A stretch of DNA of 64,000 bases from NCBI RefSeq assembly GCF_002440555.1, contig NZ_DJUR01000035.1, positions 1 to 64,000 on the forward strand, written 5' to 3'. Both the position numbers and the translations under genes were made by a program. Of this stretch, positions 36,488-47,525 are shown one piece after another (the stretch's first letter is position 1; each line of letters opens with the position of its first letter). A model generated the notes under the pieces. That model did no database searches. It was not told the origin of the DNA and saw nothing but the letters and a program-made list of their open reading frames with translations. The stretch is from Aerococcus sp. UBA6277 (lineage in GTDB: Bacteria > Bacillota > Bacilli > Lactobacillales > Aerococcaceae).

Positions 36488-36538
36488 AAAAATAAGAGAA
36501 CAGGTTGTTAAGATGCCTGTTCTCTTATTTTTTTACTT
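36488..36538 (+). repeat. terminator hairpin, right copy of the 51-bp direct repeat
   Basis: Identical to 33028-33078 except for one base in the loop. It acts as the terminator of the sulfur module and, with the left copy, brackets it. Confidence 0.85.
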
Positions 36539-36540
36539 AT

Positions 36541-36700
36541 AGAGCAATCAATGACGTGGATCAGCCTTTGGCGGCGTCAAAGGTAGAACGGAACTACTAT
36601 AGGATGGTGTAGGATTTTATGGAGGGTAAAATTGACTTGCCCCCCTATATCACCCATGTGAAAATGGCTTAGCCTTGTAAATGTTGATGATGGCATAACG
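36541..36700. other. intergenic stretch with a possible gene tail
   Basis: One frame (AINDVDQPLAASKVERNYYRMV then stop at about 36610) looks protein-like but has no start or ribosome site. It could be the end of a gene whose beginning was lost when the module between the 51-bp repeats was inserted. Nothing else is recognised. Confidence 0.2.
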
Positions 36701-36702
36701 AT

Positions 36703-36736
36703 AAACACCTCCCTAGCATTTTAGGGAGGTGTTTTT
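36703..36736. terminator. bidirectional terminator
   Basis: AAACACCTCCCTA and TAGGGAGGTGTTT form a perfect 13-bp stem with a short loop and T-runs on both strands. It lies after the small membrane protein gene on the minus strand. Confidence 0.75.
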
Positions 36737-36812
36737 GAATAGAATCTCTACAGAGGGTGCTTTAACAAACACTAAACCAATCTTAATCGGCTTATTATTT
36801 ATTTTATAGGTG

Positions 36813-36986
36813 TCATATCGCAAGACTTATAATCAATAAGTATAGGCCGATAAGGAGTGAGGATAGGGTCAAGAAACCATGAACGATTTTTGTCGATTGA
36901 AATTCTTTGGGGTATTTAAATAAGAAGATATACCCGTTAACGAAACCGGCGACAACGAGCAAGATAGCGAAAATGGTTAAATACAT
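36813..36986 (-). CDS. small two-helix membrane protein, 57 residues
   Basis: A short gene with a very good ribosome site (AAAGGAG, 6 bases before the ATG at 36986). Two hydrophobic helices (about residues 3-23 and 36-56) flank a basic loop FKYPKEFQSTKIVHG. A terminator hairpin lies downstream on the same strand. The combination of start, helices and terminator supports a real gene. I do not recognise the family. Confidence 0.7.
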   Translation of the reverse strand: MYLTIFAILLVVAGFVNGYIFLFKYPKEFQSTKIVHGFLTLSSLLIGLYLLIISLAI

Positions 36987-37124
36987 AATAACTCCTTTAT
37001 GATGATGGATTCTTTTTCAATTATACCCTAGATTTCGGACTTTGGTATGAGGGTTACGGTGTGAATTTCCGCTAGTATAAAGGTATAATTAACTATAGGT
37101 TAATAAGAGGAAGGTTGATAAACC

Positions 37125-37616
37125 ATGAAATTATACATGAAAAACCAATTACTATCGCTGAAACGTGACTTTAATTTGAAGAATGAAGATGGTGAACCTG
37201 TTTATAAAATCAAGAATAAATGGCTGTCAATTGGCCAACAATTTCGCATTATTGACCTGGCGCAAGATAAAGAAGTGGCGCAAGTGAAAGAGCAAATCAT
37301 TGATTTGATGCCAACGGTCGATGTGTATGATGAAAATAATGACAAGGTAGCTGAAATTCGCAAGAAGATTTCTTTATTTAGAGATAACTACAAGGTCACG
37401 TCATTGGATTGGAATGTGAAGGGGAATATCCTTGATTTTGATTTCCGTATTACGGATGAAAATGGCGACCGGATTGCCCGCATCGACCGCAAGTTGATTT
37501 CAATTCGCGATACTTTTGTGATTGATATCGAAGACCATGTGCCGGCTGATGTGGTGCCGATTATTTTAGGTGTGGTAATGGCGATTGACTTAGTAGTTGA
37601 GCGCGAAGAAGAGTAA
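37125..37616 (+). CDS. LURP-one-related (YxjI-type) protein
   Basis: A 163-residue protein with the LURP-one-related fold pattern. Repeated strands such as NEDGEPVYKIKNKWLSIGQQFRIID, EVAQVKEQIIDLMPTVDVYDE and IARIDRKLISIRDTFVIDIED form a predicted beta barrel, with a hydrophobic central helix at the end (VVPIILGVVMAIDLVV). The fold resembles tubby-like proteins; the bacterial function is unknown. AAGAGGAAGG precedes the ATG. Confidence 0.75.
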   Translation: MKLYMKNQLLSLKRDFNLKNEDGEPVYKIKNKWLSIGQQFRIIDLAQDKEVAQVKEQIIDLMPTVDVYDENNDKVAEIRKKISLFRDNYKVTSLDWNVKGNILDFDFRITDENGDRIARIDRKLISIRDTFVIDIEDHVPADVVPIILGVVMAIDLVVEREEE

Positions 37617-37732
37617 GACGAAGAAGATAAAAAAGGAAGACTAAAATTGTATTTAAATAGTTAACTGAGGAGGCTGCGACCGTACGGATCGTGGTCTTTT
37701 TATTTTTGTTTCAACATTTCCTTTGAAATCAC

Positions 37733-37779
37733 TTGTATTTACCGAACGTACGTTCTATTATTGACAGGAACATACGTTC
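37733..37779 (+). promoter_or_regulatory. SOS-controlled promoter with two LexA (DinR) boxes
   Basis: GAACGTACGTTC (37744-37755) and GAACATACGTTC (37768-37779) both fit GAAC-N4-GTTC perfectly, 24 bases apart. A plausible promoter, TTGTAT (37733-37738), 17 bases, TATTAT (37756-37761), is overlapped by the first box. Confidence 0.85.
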
Positions 37780-37828
37780 GATTTTTGAAGGGCGTAAATA
37801 TAAATGTCTAAGCGAAGGAGGGCTAAAG

Positions 37829-39190
37829 ATGTTTGCGAATAATGTAATGTTTGACTATTCAAAGGAACCTAGTCGCGATATTTTGTGTATTGATTGTAAG
37901 TCATTTTATGCCTCAGTGGAGGCAGTAGAACGCGGTTTAGACCCATTAACGACCAAATTAGTTGTCATGTCTTACTATGATGAGGCTGGCGGTCAGAGTA
38001 GGGGTTCGGGGCTTATTTTGGCTAGTTCACCAGCCGCTAAGAAAGCCTTTAATATTTCCAACGTAACCCGGGCCCGTGACTTACCTTATCCCTATCCAGA
38101 TGACTTGGTGATCGCCCAACCGCGCATGCGGTTTTATATGGAGAAGAACCAAGAAATCAATCGGATCTATAAAAGCTACGTGGACGAAGCCAACCATCAC
38201 GTGTTTTCAGTGGACGAAAGTTTCCTAGATGTGACGGATTCATTCAAACTATTTAAGGTTAGTAGTGCCTACGAAATGGCCCAGAAAATTCAAAAGGATG
38301 TCTATGACCAGACCGGTATTTATACAACGATTGGTATTGGCGATAACCCGTTTCTAGCTAAAGTAGCCCTAGATATTGGCGCGAAAAAGGAGGGCGACAT
38401 GATTGCTGAATGGCGGTATGAGGATGTGCCGGATACCCTTTGGCAGATTGCTGATTTAACAGAAGTCTGCGGTATTGGCCACCGAATGGCCCGCCGGCTA
38501 AAGGGAATGGGTATTAATAATGTCTACGACCTCGCCCATTCTTCTTATTACGTATTAAAAGATAAATTAGGGGTCATGGGTGCCCAACTTTATGCCCATT
38601 CGTGGGGCGTGGACCGGTCTTTTCTCGGCACCCCTTATACCACAAAGGACAAGTCCATTGGCAACAGTCAAGTGCTACCAAGAGACTACACCGATAAGGA
38701 TGAAATTGCTGTCGTCGTCAAGGAAATGGCTGACCAAATTGGTACCCGTTTAAGACGAGCTGGCGCGCAAACCCAAGTCGTCGGTCTTGGCTTAGGCTAT
38801 TCTATGGGCTACTTTGATACAAGTGGTAAAAGGGGTATTCATAAGCAAGTCAAGGTAACACCGACCAATCAAAGTAAGGTGATTGCTGAAGTGGCCTTGT
38901 ACCTGCTGTCCTTACTCTATGATGATCAAGTAATTCGGCATATTTCTTTATATAGCGGCAACCTTGTTTACCATCAAGCAATTCAATTAAATTTATTTGA
39001 AAGTGAAAATAATCAAGTAGCGGACATGAAAACAGATGTGATTGTAGATACCATCCGTAAGAAATACGGTTTTAAGAGTTTGGTCTATGCCTCGTCTCTT
39101 AAAGCTGGCGGTCGGGCAATTGACCGGTCTAGTTTGGTCGGCGGACATGCTGGTGGTATGGCGGGTATCGAAGGTGAGGCGCATGGCTAA
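37829..39190 (+). CDS. SOS-inducible Y-family DNA polymerase (UvrX/UmuC type)
   Basis: A 453-residue protein. The ATG at 37829 has GAAGGAGGG upstream; an earlier start at 37733 would lie inside the LexA boxes. Catalytic motifs: ILCIDCKSFYASVEAVERG at the N-terminus (Asp) and FSVDESFLDVT (Asp-Glu). A helix-hairpin-helix TEVCGIGHRMARRLKGMGI follows, then a little-finger domain. This gram-positive sub-group (UvrX, YqjW) differs from DinB and is usually SOS-induced. Its last codons overlap the next gene by 8 bases. Confidence 0.9.
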   Translation: MFANNVMFDYSKEPSRDILCIDCKSFYASVEAVERGLDPLTTKLVVMSYYDEAGGQSRGSGLILASSPAAKKAFNISNVTRARDLPYPYPDDLVIAQPRMRFYMEKNQEINRIYKSYVDEANHHVFSVDESFLDVTDSFKLFKVSSAYEMAQKIQKDVYDQTGIYTTIGIGDNPFLAKVALDIGAKKEGDMIAEWRYEDVPDTLWQIADLTEVCGIGHRMARRLKGMGINNVYDLAHSSYYVLKDKLGVMGAQLYAHSWGVDRSFLGTPYTTKDKSIGNSQVLPRDYTDKDEIAVVVKEMADQIGTRLRRAGAQTQVVGLGLGYSMGYFDTSGKRGIHKQVKVTPTNQSKVIAEVALYLLSLLYDDQVIRHISLYSGNLVYHQAIQLNLFESENNQVADMKTDVIVDTIRKKYGFKSLVYASSLKAGGRAIDRSSLVGGHAGGMAGIEGEAHG

Positions 39191-39653
39191 GCGGCTTGAA
39201 CCTTGGGAACTCCCGAACGCTACAAGACGGGCCCAACTGTCTTGGTTGAAAAAGCAACGACACCCAAGGACCCGTAAATACTTTACGCCTTATAACGAAT
39301 ACGAAGACCGGACCTTTGGTATGAAGTGGGCTACTGCTTATGCCATGGATGAATTGGTCAAAGGCATTCAATCCAATCATAAGGATGCAGCTAAGGCATC
39401 TATCCCACTGCCAGAGATGACGAGGGAAGAGGTTGACCAAGTCTTGCAGGAAGCTTGGTTAAACCACTATCCTGTTTCTATTCAATTGTCTTTGAAAGAT
39501 CATTTAGGCCGCTACCTTGATCGTATCTTTGGTTGGTTTAATGGGGAGAGTAATTATTTCTATTTTTTAATCGGTAGTCAGAAGATTTTGTGGGATGATG
39601 TGCGTCATATTGAATTGGTCAAAGAAAGTAAGTGGTCACATATTGACCTTTAG
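39183..39653 (+). CDS. YolD-like protein
   Basis: A 156-residue protein starting at an ATG inside the end of the polymerase gene; a longer frame from 39087 is mostly overlap. The C-terminal part (SIQLSLKDHLGRYLDRIFGW to KILWDDVRHIELV) resembles the YolD family, small proteins commonly paired with UvrX-type polymerases in Firmicutes. It is probably an accessory or regulator of the polymerase. The family call relies on context and a short motif. Confidence 0.6.
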   Translation: MAKRLEPWELPNATRRAQLSWLKKQRHPRTRKYFTPYNEYEDRTFGMKWATAYAMDELVKGIQSNHKDAAKASIPLPEMTREEVDQVLQEAWLNHYPVSIQLSLKDHLGRYLDRIFGWFNGESNYFYFLIGSQKILWDDVRHIELVKESKWSHIDL

Positions 39654-39740
39654 TTTGATGTTTATAGTTAAGTTTTAATATAATACTGATATATCAAGGA
39701 TTCTGATGGTTAAAAAAGTCAAAAATATCACTAATAAATG

Positions 39741-39770
39741 TTTGACCTTTACTGACCAATTTGCTATACT
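39741..39770 (+). promoter_or_regulatory. clpB promoter with CtsR box
   Basis: TTTGACCTTTACTGACC (39741-39757) is, on the other strand, a 15/17 match to the CtsR heptad repeat RGTCAAANANRGTCAAA. It covers the -35 TTGACC (39742-39747); TATACT (39765-39770) follows after 17 bases. This predicts heat-shock control of clpB by CtsR. Confidence 0.8.
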
Positions 39771-39801
39771 ATATACATAAAGTGAAAAGGAGAGATGTGA
39801 A

Positions 39802-42423
39802 ATGGCAAACATGGAAATGACTACAACCTTACAAGAGGCAATCGCAAATGCCCAACAAATTGCTATGACACGTAAACATCAAGAAATTGGTATTCCCCAT
39901 ATGTTTACAGCGTTAGTGCAACCTGGAAACTTTGCTTATGACTTTTATGAAGATTTAAATGTGCCAATGGCAGAACTTACAGAAGAATTAAACCGTGAAT
40001 TAGATGCGGTACCAGTGGTCCAAGGTACAAATGTACAATATGGCCAAGGGCTATCACGTGGTTTGGGTGAATTGATTCAAAAAGCCCAAGCGCGTGCAGA
40101 AAAACAAGGTGACGAATTCTTAGCCACCGAAATGGTGCTAGCGGCACTGAATGATGTCGCTTATACAGACCTTGCAAAATGGTTTAAAAAACATCAAATT
40201 ACCGCCAAAGCAGTAGAAGAAAAAATTGAAGATTTGAGACAGGGTGATCGTGTGACAAGTAAACAAGCAGAAGAAAATTACGAAGCTTTAGAGAAATATG
40301 GCGTCGACTTAGTCGAACAAGTTAAAGCAGGTAAAATGGATCCTATCATCGGACGTGATGAAGAAATTCGTGATGTGGTCCGTATCTTGTCTCGTAAATC
40401 TAAAAATAACCCGGTCCTAATTGGTGAACCTGGTGTAGGTAAAACCGCTATCGTTGAAGGTTTAGCCCAACGTATTGTGAAAAAAGATGTCCCTGACAAC
40501 TTAAAAGACAAAACAGTCTTCTCGTTAGATATGGGTGCCTTGATTTCAGGGGCTAAATACCGGGGTGAATTTGAAGAACGGTTGAAAGCTGTCTTAAACG
40601 AAGTGAAAAAGGCAGACGGCCGGATTATCTTATTTATCGATGAAATCCACAACATTGTAGGTGCCGGTAAGACTGAAGGGTCAATGGACGCTGGAAACTT
40701 ACTTAAACCGATGTTGGCTCGTGGCGAATTGCACTGCATTGGTGCCACAACCTTAGATGAATATCGTCAATACATGGAAAAAGACAAGGCTTTGGAACGT
40801 CGTTTCCAACGTGTCTTAGTCAAAGAACCAAGTGTTGAAGATACTATTTCAATCTTACGTGGTTTGAAAGAACGGTATGAATTGCACCATGAAGTAACGA
40901 TACATGACCAAGCTTTAGTAGCGGCAGCTGAATTGTCAGACCGTTACATCACTGACCGGTACTTACCAGATAAGGCCCTTGATTTGGTGGATGAAGCTAG
41001 TGCTGAAATTCGCGTGCAAATGAACTCATTGCCAACAGAGTTAGACCAAGAACGTCGTCGTTTAATTCAACTAGAAATTGAGGAAAAAGCCTTACTAGAA
41101 GAAAAAGATGAGGCAAGTAAACGCCGGTTAGCTGACCTTCAAGAAGAGTTAGCCGAGGTCCGTGAAAGAACTAACCAATTAACCATGCAATGGCAAGTTG
41201 AAAAAGGCGGTATGTCTGATATCAACGCTAAACGTCAAGAAATTGAAAATGCCAAACATGCTTTAGAGCAAGCGGAAAATGAATACAATCTTGAAGAAGC
41301 AGCCAGATTAAAACATGCGATTATTCCAACCTTGGAACAAGAATTAGCAGATATGGAAAAAGCCTACCACGAGCATGCAGACAAGAGTGCTGACCGTTTG
41401 GTAGAAGAATCTGTAACTGAAGACTCTATCGCCGCAGTGGTTTCAAGAGTGACTGGGATCCCTGTGAATAAATTAGTCGAAGGGGAACGTGAAAAATTAC
41501 TTCACTTAGATGACACCTTACATACACGTGTGGTAGGTCAAGATGAAGCAGTTGATAGCGTGACAAATGCGGTATTACGTTCACGTGCCGGTGTTCAAGA
41601 TCCAAACCGTCCGTTAGGTTCATTCTTATTCTTAGGACCGACTGGTGTTGGTAAAACTGAGCTGGCTAAAGCCTTAGCTGAAGCCATGTTTGATTCAGAA
41701 AACAACATGGTCCGTCTTGATATGAGTGAATACATGGATAAAATCAATGTGACTCGTTTAATCGGGGCAGCGCCTGGTTATGTTGGTTACGAAGAAGGTG
41801 GCCAATTAACCGAAGCTGTACGTCGTAATCCATATACAGTGGTCTTACTAGATGAGGTTGAAAAAGCCCATCCAGATGTCTTCAATATCCTGTTACAAAT
41901 CTTAGATGACGGTCGTCTAACTGACTCACAAGGTCGGATTGTAGACTTTAAAAATACCATCATCATTATGACAAGTAACTTAGGATCAGATGCCTTGTTA
42001 GACGGTACTGATGAAAACGGGGTAATCGATGATGAAGCAAGAGAAGCTGTTCAAAGTGCTTTAAAAATGCACTTTAGACCTGAATTCTTAAACCGTATCG
42101 ATGACACTATTTTATTCAGACCATTATCACACAATGATATGGACGGTATCGTACGCAAGATGTTAGCACAATTAAGCGATCGCTTAGCTAGCCAAGAAAT
42201 TATGGTAACATTTAGTGATGAATTGGTGAGCTGGATTGGTGACACTGCTTATGATCCACAATTTGGTGCACGACCATTGCGTCGTTTCATCACCAACCAA
42301 GTGGAAACACCAGTAGCACGTGCCATCATTGCAGGTACAATCAGTAAGCAACATGCAGTGAATATCTCAATTGATGAAAACCATGAAATCACCTTTGATG
42401 TAACCCCATTAGTTCAAAATTAA
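39802..42423 (+). CDS. clpB: ATP-dependent disaggregase ClpB
   Basis: An 873-residue Hsp100 chaperone: N-domain (about 1-150), first AAA+ with GEPGVGKT (about 211), coiled-coil M domain (about 400-530), second AAA+ with GPTGVGKT (about 613), and an R-finger and sensor region in [10 protein letters not shown]. It lacks an IGF/L loop for ClpP, so it is a disaggregase and not a protease partner. It works with DnaK, which is not in the window. It is a single gene with AAAGGAGAG before the ATG and a strong terminator. Confidence 0.96.
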   Translation: MANMEMTTTLQEAIANAQQIAMTRKHQEIGIPHMFTALVQPGNFAYDFYEDLNVPMAELTEELNRELDAVPVVQGTNVQYGQGLSRGLGELIQKAQARAEKQGDEFLATEMVLAALNDVAYTDLAKWFKKHQITAKAVEEKIEDLRQGDRVTSKQAEENYEALEKYGVDLVEQVKAGKMDPIIGRDEEIRDVVRILSRKSKNNPVLIGEPGVGKTAIVEGLAQRIVKKDVPDNLKDKTVFSLDMGALISGAKYRGEFEERLKAVLNEVKKADGRIILFIDEIHNIVGAGKTEGSMDAGNLLKPMLARGELHCIGATTLDEYRQYMEKDKALERRFQRVLVKEPSVEDTISILRGLKERYELHHEVTIHDQALVAAAELSDRYITDRYLPDKALDLVDEASAEIRVQMNSLPTELDQERRRLIQLEIEEKALLEEKDEASKRRLADLQEELAEVRERTNQLTMQWQVEKGGMSDINAKRQEIENAKHALEQAENEYNLEEAARLKHAIIPTLEQELADMEKAYHEHADKSADRLVEESVTEDSIAAVVSRVTGIPVNKLVEGEREKLLHLDDTLHTRVVGQDEAVDSVTNAVLRSRAGVQDPNRPLGSFLFLGPTGVGKTELAKALAEAMFDSENNMVRLDMSEYMDKINVTRLIGAAPGYVGYEEGGQLTEAVRRNPYTVVLLDEVEKAHPDVFNILLQILDDGRLTDSQGRIVDFKNTIIIMTSNLGSDALLDGTDENGVIDDEAREAVQSALKMHFRPEFLNRIDDTILFRPLSHNDMDGIVRKMLAQLSDRLASQEIMVTFSDELVSWIGDTAYDPQFGARPLRRFITNQVETPVARAIIAGTISKQHAVNISIDENHEITFDVTPLVQN

Positions 42424-42450
42424 GTCTATATCAAAATTAAGTAATTGATC

Positions 42451-42495
42451 AATTCTCCACAAGCTGGCAAGTAGTATGCCTAGTTTGTGGAGAAT
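42451..42495 (+). terminator. terminator of clpB
   Basis: AATTCTCCACAA pairs with TTGTGGAGAATT, with additional pairing inside and a T-run. Confidence 0.8.
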
Positions 42496-42614
42496 TTTTT
42501 ATTTCATACGTCTATTTACTGGCAAGAGAAACTGTTGGCTCTAAGCTATCATTATGAGAGCGGTCTTCCAGTATGGTAAAATATATAGTATAGAAGATGG
42601 ATGGAGGTAGAGAA

Positions 42615-43226
42615 ATGGAGACTGTATTATTTTCCATTGGTATCCTAGCCATTATCGCTGGAATGATGACGCGTCATTATATGCTTGGAGGCATTGTGGG
42701 TGCGGGATCATTCTTATTGTATTTTGGTTTATATGACAATGGGTCTTGGTTGTCGCTGGTGCTTTTTGCTTTAGGGACAGTCTTGATTATTTCCGAAGTA
42801 TTTTTACCTACTTATGGAATATTGGGTGTCGTAGGTTTGTTGATCGGTGCCTGGGGATTGATGGGACAGACTGCTGATATTGGTGACGCGGTGGTAGATT
42901 TAACTATCGGTGTTGTTGTGGGTATCGTGGCCTTTTATATTTTAGTCAAGTTGGGTTACCGGATTCCTTTTAACGATCAAATCGTATTGAATACATCTTT
43001 GAATCGGGAGAGAGGTTATCAATCGCAGAGTGTGTCTGTTGCGGATTATGTTTCGCAAGAGGCTGTGACGCTTACGCCACTGAGACCGACTGGGAAGGCA
43101 AGTTTCTCGGATGGGAATATCTTGGAAGTGATGAGTGACAATGAAGTGATTGGTAGTGATGAACAGGTGGTTGTTGTGAGGATTCGTAACAATCAATTAT
43201 TAGTAAGGAGAGTGAACCATGAGTAG
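42615..43226 (+). CDS. NfeD-family membrane protein
   Basis: A 203-residue protein. The ATG at 42615 has GGAGG 10 bases upstream; a start at 42597 would place the ribosome site inside the gene. Four hydrophobic segments (about residues 2-20, 25-43, 48-70, 95-115) are followed by a soluble OB-fold-like NfeD domain (about 140-203: [27 protein letters not shown]). NfeD proteins pair with flotillin or stomatin homologues. Here the gene overlaps the flotillin gene by 8 bases. Confidence 0.88.
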   Translation: METVLFSIGILAIIAGMMTRHYMLGGIVGAGSFLLYFGLYDNGSWLSLVLFALGTVLIISEVFLPTYGILGVVGLLIGAWGLMGQTADIGDAVVDLTIGVVVGIVAFYILVKLGYRIPFNDQIVLNTSLNRERGYQSQSVSVADYVSQEAVTLTPLRPTGKASFSDGNILEVMSDNEVIGSDEQVVVVRIRNNQLLVRRVNHE

Positions 43227-44226
43227 TTCGTATGGAAATGATACAAGTATTTGGGGGATTTTGATTTTAGCCATCATTATTCTAGTCGTTTTAACGCTGT
43301 TCTTTACCTTTGTGCCAGTTGGCCTTTGGGTAACAGCTTATTTCTCAGGGGTAAAAGTGGGGATTGGCGATTTAGTCGGTATGCGTCTACGTCGTGTAAA
43401 TCCAAATAACATTATTAAACCTTTGATTAAGGCGACAAAAGCCGGATTAACCATTGATTTAAATGATTTAGAAGCCCACTATTTAGCAGGTGGGGATATC
43501 AATATGGTCGTGGATGCCTTAATCGCAGCCCAACGTGCCAATATTGACCTAGAATTTGAACAAGCTGCGGCTATTGACTTAGCAGGTCGTGACGTGTTTG
43601 AGGCCGTTCAAGTGTCCGTAAACCCTAAAGTAATTGAAACACCGATTATTTCAGCGGTTGCGATGAACGGTATTGAAGTGCGCGCAAAAGCCAAAGTAAC
43701 TGTTCGTGCCAATATTGAACGTTTAGTTGGTGGTGCTGGTGAATCTACTATTATCGCCCGTGTTGGTGAAGGTATTGTTACCACCGTAGGTTCAGCGGCG
43801 ACACATTCAGAAGTATTGGAAAACCCAGATGCCATTTCACAAACTATCTTGCGAAAAGGGTTAGACTCAGGGACAGCATTTGAAATTCTATCGATTGATA
43901 TTGCGGATGTAGATGTAGGTCGTAATATTGGGGCTAAACTACAAGCAGAGCAAGCGGAAGCGGATAAACGAATTGCCCAAGCGAAAGCTGAGGAACGTCG
44001 TGCGATGGCCGTTGCGCAAGAGCAAGAAAATATTGCGAAGACCCAAGAAATGCGTGCGAAAGTTGTGGAAGCACAATCTCAAGTACCAGAAGCCTTAGCT
44101 GAGGCCTTTAGAAACGGTAAAATTGGGGTAATGGATTACTACAATATGCAAAATATTCAAGCAGATACGAAGATGCGTGAAAGTCTTTCTGAAGGAGATT
44201 CTGAACACAATTCAGGTGATCAATAA
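43219..44226 (+). CDS. floA: flotillin-like membrane scaffold protein FloA
   Basis: A 335-residue protein of the FloA (YqfA) family. An N-terminal membrane segment (about 11-35) is followed by an SPFH-type domain ([33 protein letters not shown]) and an Ala/Glu-rich coiled coil (about 245-300, [30 protein letters not shown]). It organises functional membrane microdomains. Start and stop overlap both neighbours, so nfeD, floA and the following gene form one operon. Confidence 0.93.
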   Translation: MSSSYGNDTSIWGILILAIIILVVLTLFFTFVPVGLWVTAYFSGVKVGIGDLVGMRLRRVNPNNIIKPLIKATKAGLTIDLNDLEAHYLAGGDINMVVDALIAAQRANIDLEFEQAAAIDLAGRDVFEAVQVSVNPKVIETPIISAVAMNGIEVRAKAKVTVRANIERLVGGAGESTIIARVGEGIVTTVGSAATHSEVLENPDAISQTILRKGLDSGTAFEILSIDIADVDVGRNIGAKLQAEQAEADKRIAQAKAEERRAMAVAQEQENIAKTQEMRAKVVEAQSQVPEALAEAFRNGKIGVMDYYNMQNIQADTKMRESLSEGDSEHNSGDQ

Positions 44227-45125
44227 TGGAACTGATTGGAATTCTGATCTTCATCTTTGGATTGACACACAGCTTTTACAAGGATTATCGAAAGAAATTG
44301 GAAGCAGGAGAGAAGGCAGCGGCGAAACGATTTGATGCGTCCAACCAGCCTTCGCGGATGAGTGAAAACGGCGTGGCTCGACAAAGGAACACGCGCCAAA
44401 TGCAAACTCAGCAAACTTCAAATCGTCAAACGCAAAATACTAGTCGCGGTAGACAGCAAGAGAATAAGAAGCCAAAAACTTTGGCGGATTATCTAGCTAA
44501 AGCGCAAGCGTATTTAGATGAAGTTGAGCCGGATGCGCAAATATCTTTTGAAGAAGTGAAGGCTGAAAAGGTTCAAGCTAACAAGCAGAATAAGCAAAAA
44601 CGAAATGCTGGTCAACAAAATCGAAGTCAGCAGTATGCTAAACAAAATCAAGCTATGAGGGCCCAGAAGCGTCAATACCAACATGCAACCATAATAAAGC
44701 AAGCTGAGGGCGGTCAAAGTACCGCGCTGGCTGGTGAGGGGACTGGTTGGGATAAGTCGGATGTATATGCTGACGCTCGGGGCTATTCTGCAGAAGGTAG
44801 TCGCTCTAATGAAGGATCTGTATCTGAAACTGCAATGTCGAATGGTGATTATTTAGGCCAAGAAATGGCTGCCAATGACCTTGAATTAGGGAAAGCTTTG
44901 CAGCAAATGGATGAAATGTATGACCGTGAAGCGAATCGTTTGGATAGAGAGTTACGCCAATTGTTCAAGGAAATGGAAGATCCGGGTAAAGATTTACTTG
45001 TGACGACTGAAAGCAAGAAGAAATCACGAAATCCACGCGAAATATTAGCTTTATCTAATCAAAATGACCTAAAACGTGGTATATTATTAAAAGAAATACT
45101 GGACAAACCAGTAGCTAAAAGATAG
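44226..45125 (+). CDS. membrane-anchored, low-complexity protein of unknown function
   Basis: A 299-residue protein whose ATG shares one base with the floA stop codon. A short hydrophobic N-terminal segment ([13 protein letters not shown]) is followed by long Gln/Asn/Arg/Lys-rich low-complexity sequence (about 30-170), then an acidic, coiled-coil-prone tail (about 215-260). I recognise no domain. Its tight coupling to nfeD and floA suggests a role at FloA membrane domains; this is inference. Confidence 0.7.
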   Translation: MELIGILIFIFGLTHSFYKDYRKKLEAGEKAAAKRFDASNQPSRMSENGVARQRNTRQMQTQQTSNRQTQNTSRGRQQENKKPKTLADYLAKAQAYLDEVEPDAQISFEEVKAEKVQANKQNKQKRNAGQQNRSQQYAKQNQAMRAQKRQYQHATIIKQAEGGQSTALAGEGTGWDKSDVYADARGYSAEGSRSNEGSVSETAMSNGDYLGQEMAANDLELGKALQQMDEMYDREANRLDRELRQLFKEMEDPGKDLLVTTESKKKSRNPREILALSNQNDLKRGILLKEILDKPVAKR

Positions 45126-45220
45126 GTGTGACAATAGTCGCTTAGCATTAACCGCACATTTTGAGAAGTGTCGGACAGTTCTGACTATGGGAACCTGAAA
45201 TCACGACTTTCTTAGCATGC

Positions 45221-45247
45221 AAAAGGGGCTGTGTGACAGTCCCTTTT
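45221..45247 (+). terminator. terminator of the nfeD-floA operon
   Basis: AAAAGGGGCTGT and ACAGTCCCTTTT form an 11-12 bp stem with one mismatch and a GTG loop, then T residues. Confidence 0.6.
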
Positions 45248-45286
45248 AGTTTATCCGGGTTTTAAATCAGAGAGGATGTATCAATA

Positions 45287-46042
45287 ATGATCTGGGTTTT
45301 AAATACAATTGCTTATGGTGACTTGCTGGCACAAGATGATTTTGGGCAATTAGACATGATTGATTTTGTTAAAGGGTTAGGTTTTGACTATATTGAATTG
45401 AGAAGTGAGTACTTTGACGGTTCAGACCAAGAATTGGCCGACTTAAAGGCTACAAACAAAGAAGCGGGCTTAACTGTTTTCCTTTCTGTGCCAGCATCTT
45501 TATTTGAAGAGGGGCTATTAAATCCTGAATTAGAAAATTACTTTGAATTAGCCCAAGCGGTGGGCGCTGCACAATTGAAGGTCAACTTAGGTGCCTACAA
45601 CCCAGAAACAGTGGCTGAAGATATGACCCTAGTCAACAACTTAATTGAACGTTTCGGTATTTCCCTAGCCTTGGAAAATGATAACACGCAGGCAACAGGT
45701 GCTAGCGACTACTTTAAAGCCTTTTTACAAGATAATGGCAACGACAAAGTGGGAATGTGCTTCGATGTGGGCAATTTCTTATATTTCAATGAAGATCCAG
45801 TAACAGCGGTGAAAAATGTTTTACCACTGGTCCATTATGTCCACCTAAAACAAGTTGAACAAGCGACAAATACTAGTCTAGCAGGCTTATCAGTCGGGGA
45901 TGTGGACATTGTTGCTGTCTTAAAGGAGGTAGACCAAGCCATTCCGGTTGCGGTTGAGTGTCAATATAAAGCTTCTGATATTACGGAAGTTGAAGGACAA
46001 ATCAAAAATGATATCGAAAATATCCTATCTGGCTTAAATTAG
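45287..46042 (+). CDS. sugar phosphate isomerase/epimerase-like TIM-barrel protein
   Basis: A 251-residue protein of the AP-endonuclease-2/xylose-isomerase-like TIM-barrel family. The family's metal-ligand blocks can be seen: FDYIELRSEYFDG, ISLALENDNTQ, VGMCFDVGNFLYFNEDP, LVHYVHLKQVEQ and PVAVECQYKA. The precise substrate is unknown. It is a single gene with a GAGAGGATG ribosome site. Confidence 0.75.
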   Translation: MIWVLNTIAYGDLLAQDDFGQLDMIDFVKGLGFDYIELRSEYFDGSDQELADLKATNKEAGLTVFLSVPASLFEEGLLNPELENYFELAQAVGAAQLKVNLGAYNPETVAEDMTLVNNLIERFGISLALENDNTQATGASDYFKAFLQDNGNDKVGMCFDVGNFLYFNEDPVTAVKNVLPLVHYVHLKQVEQATNTSLAGLSVGDVDIVAVLKEVDQAIPVAVECQYKASDITEVEGQIKNDIENILSGLN

Positions 46043-46140
46043 AAAACAGCTAGAAATGCCTATGGACTAGCTTGTGGACCTTGCTTGCAAGGCAGATGCA
46101 TGTTAACATTGTTTGGTTGTCAATATGTTGGACTAGGTAG

Positions 46141-47355
<1,215 letters not shown>

Positions 47356-47525
47356 GTCAAAATCTTTCTTTTTGAAAAAGGGCTAGGTGGGTCTTGCTAA
47401 AACTTTTGCCGCATAAGGCTAAACTTATGTAAATAGCGGGTACTTTATGGTACGATTATGCTAATGATGAAAAAAATTAAGCGTTCATATGTGAACAAAT
47501 AATCAAACAGGAGGTTATTCTTATT

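Noticed and set aside
37743-37756. Possible PurBox at CCGAAC upstream of the Y-family polymerase.
   Set aside because: The sequence is fully explained by a perfect LexA box, with a second one 24 bases away.
39708-39723. Second CtsR box upstream of clpB (GGTTAAA and AGTCAAA).
   Set aside because: The heptads are 9 bases apart rather than 10 and one carries a mismatch; the box at 39741-39757 is far better.
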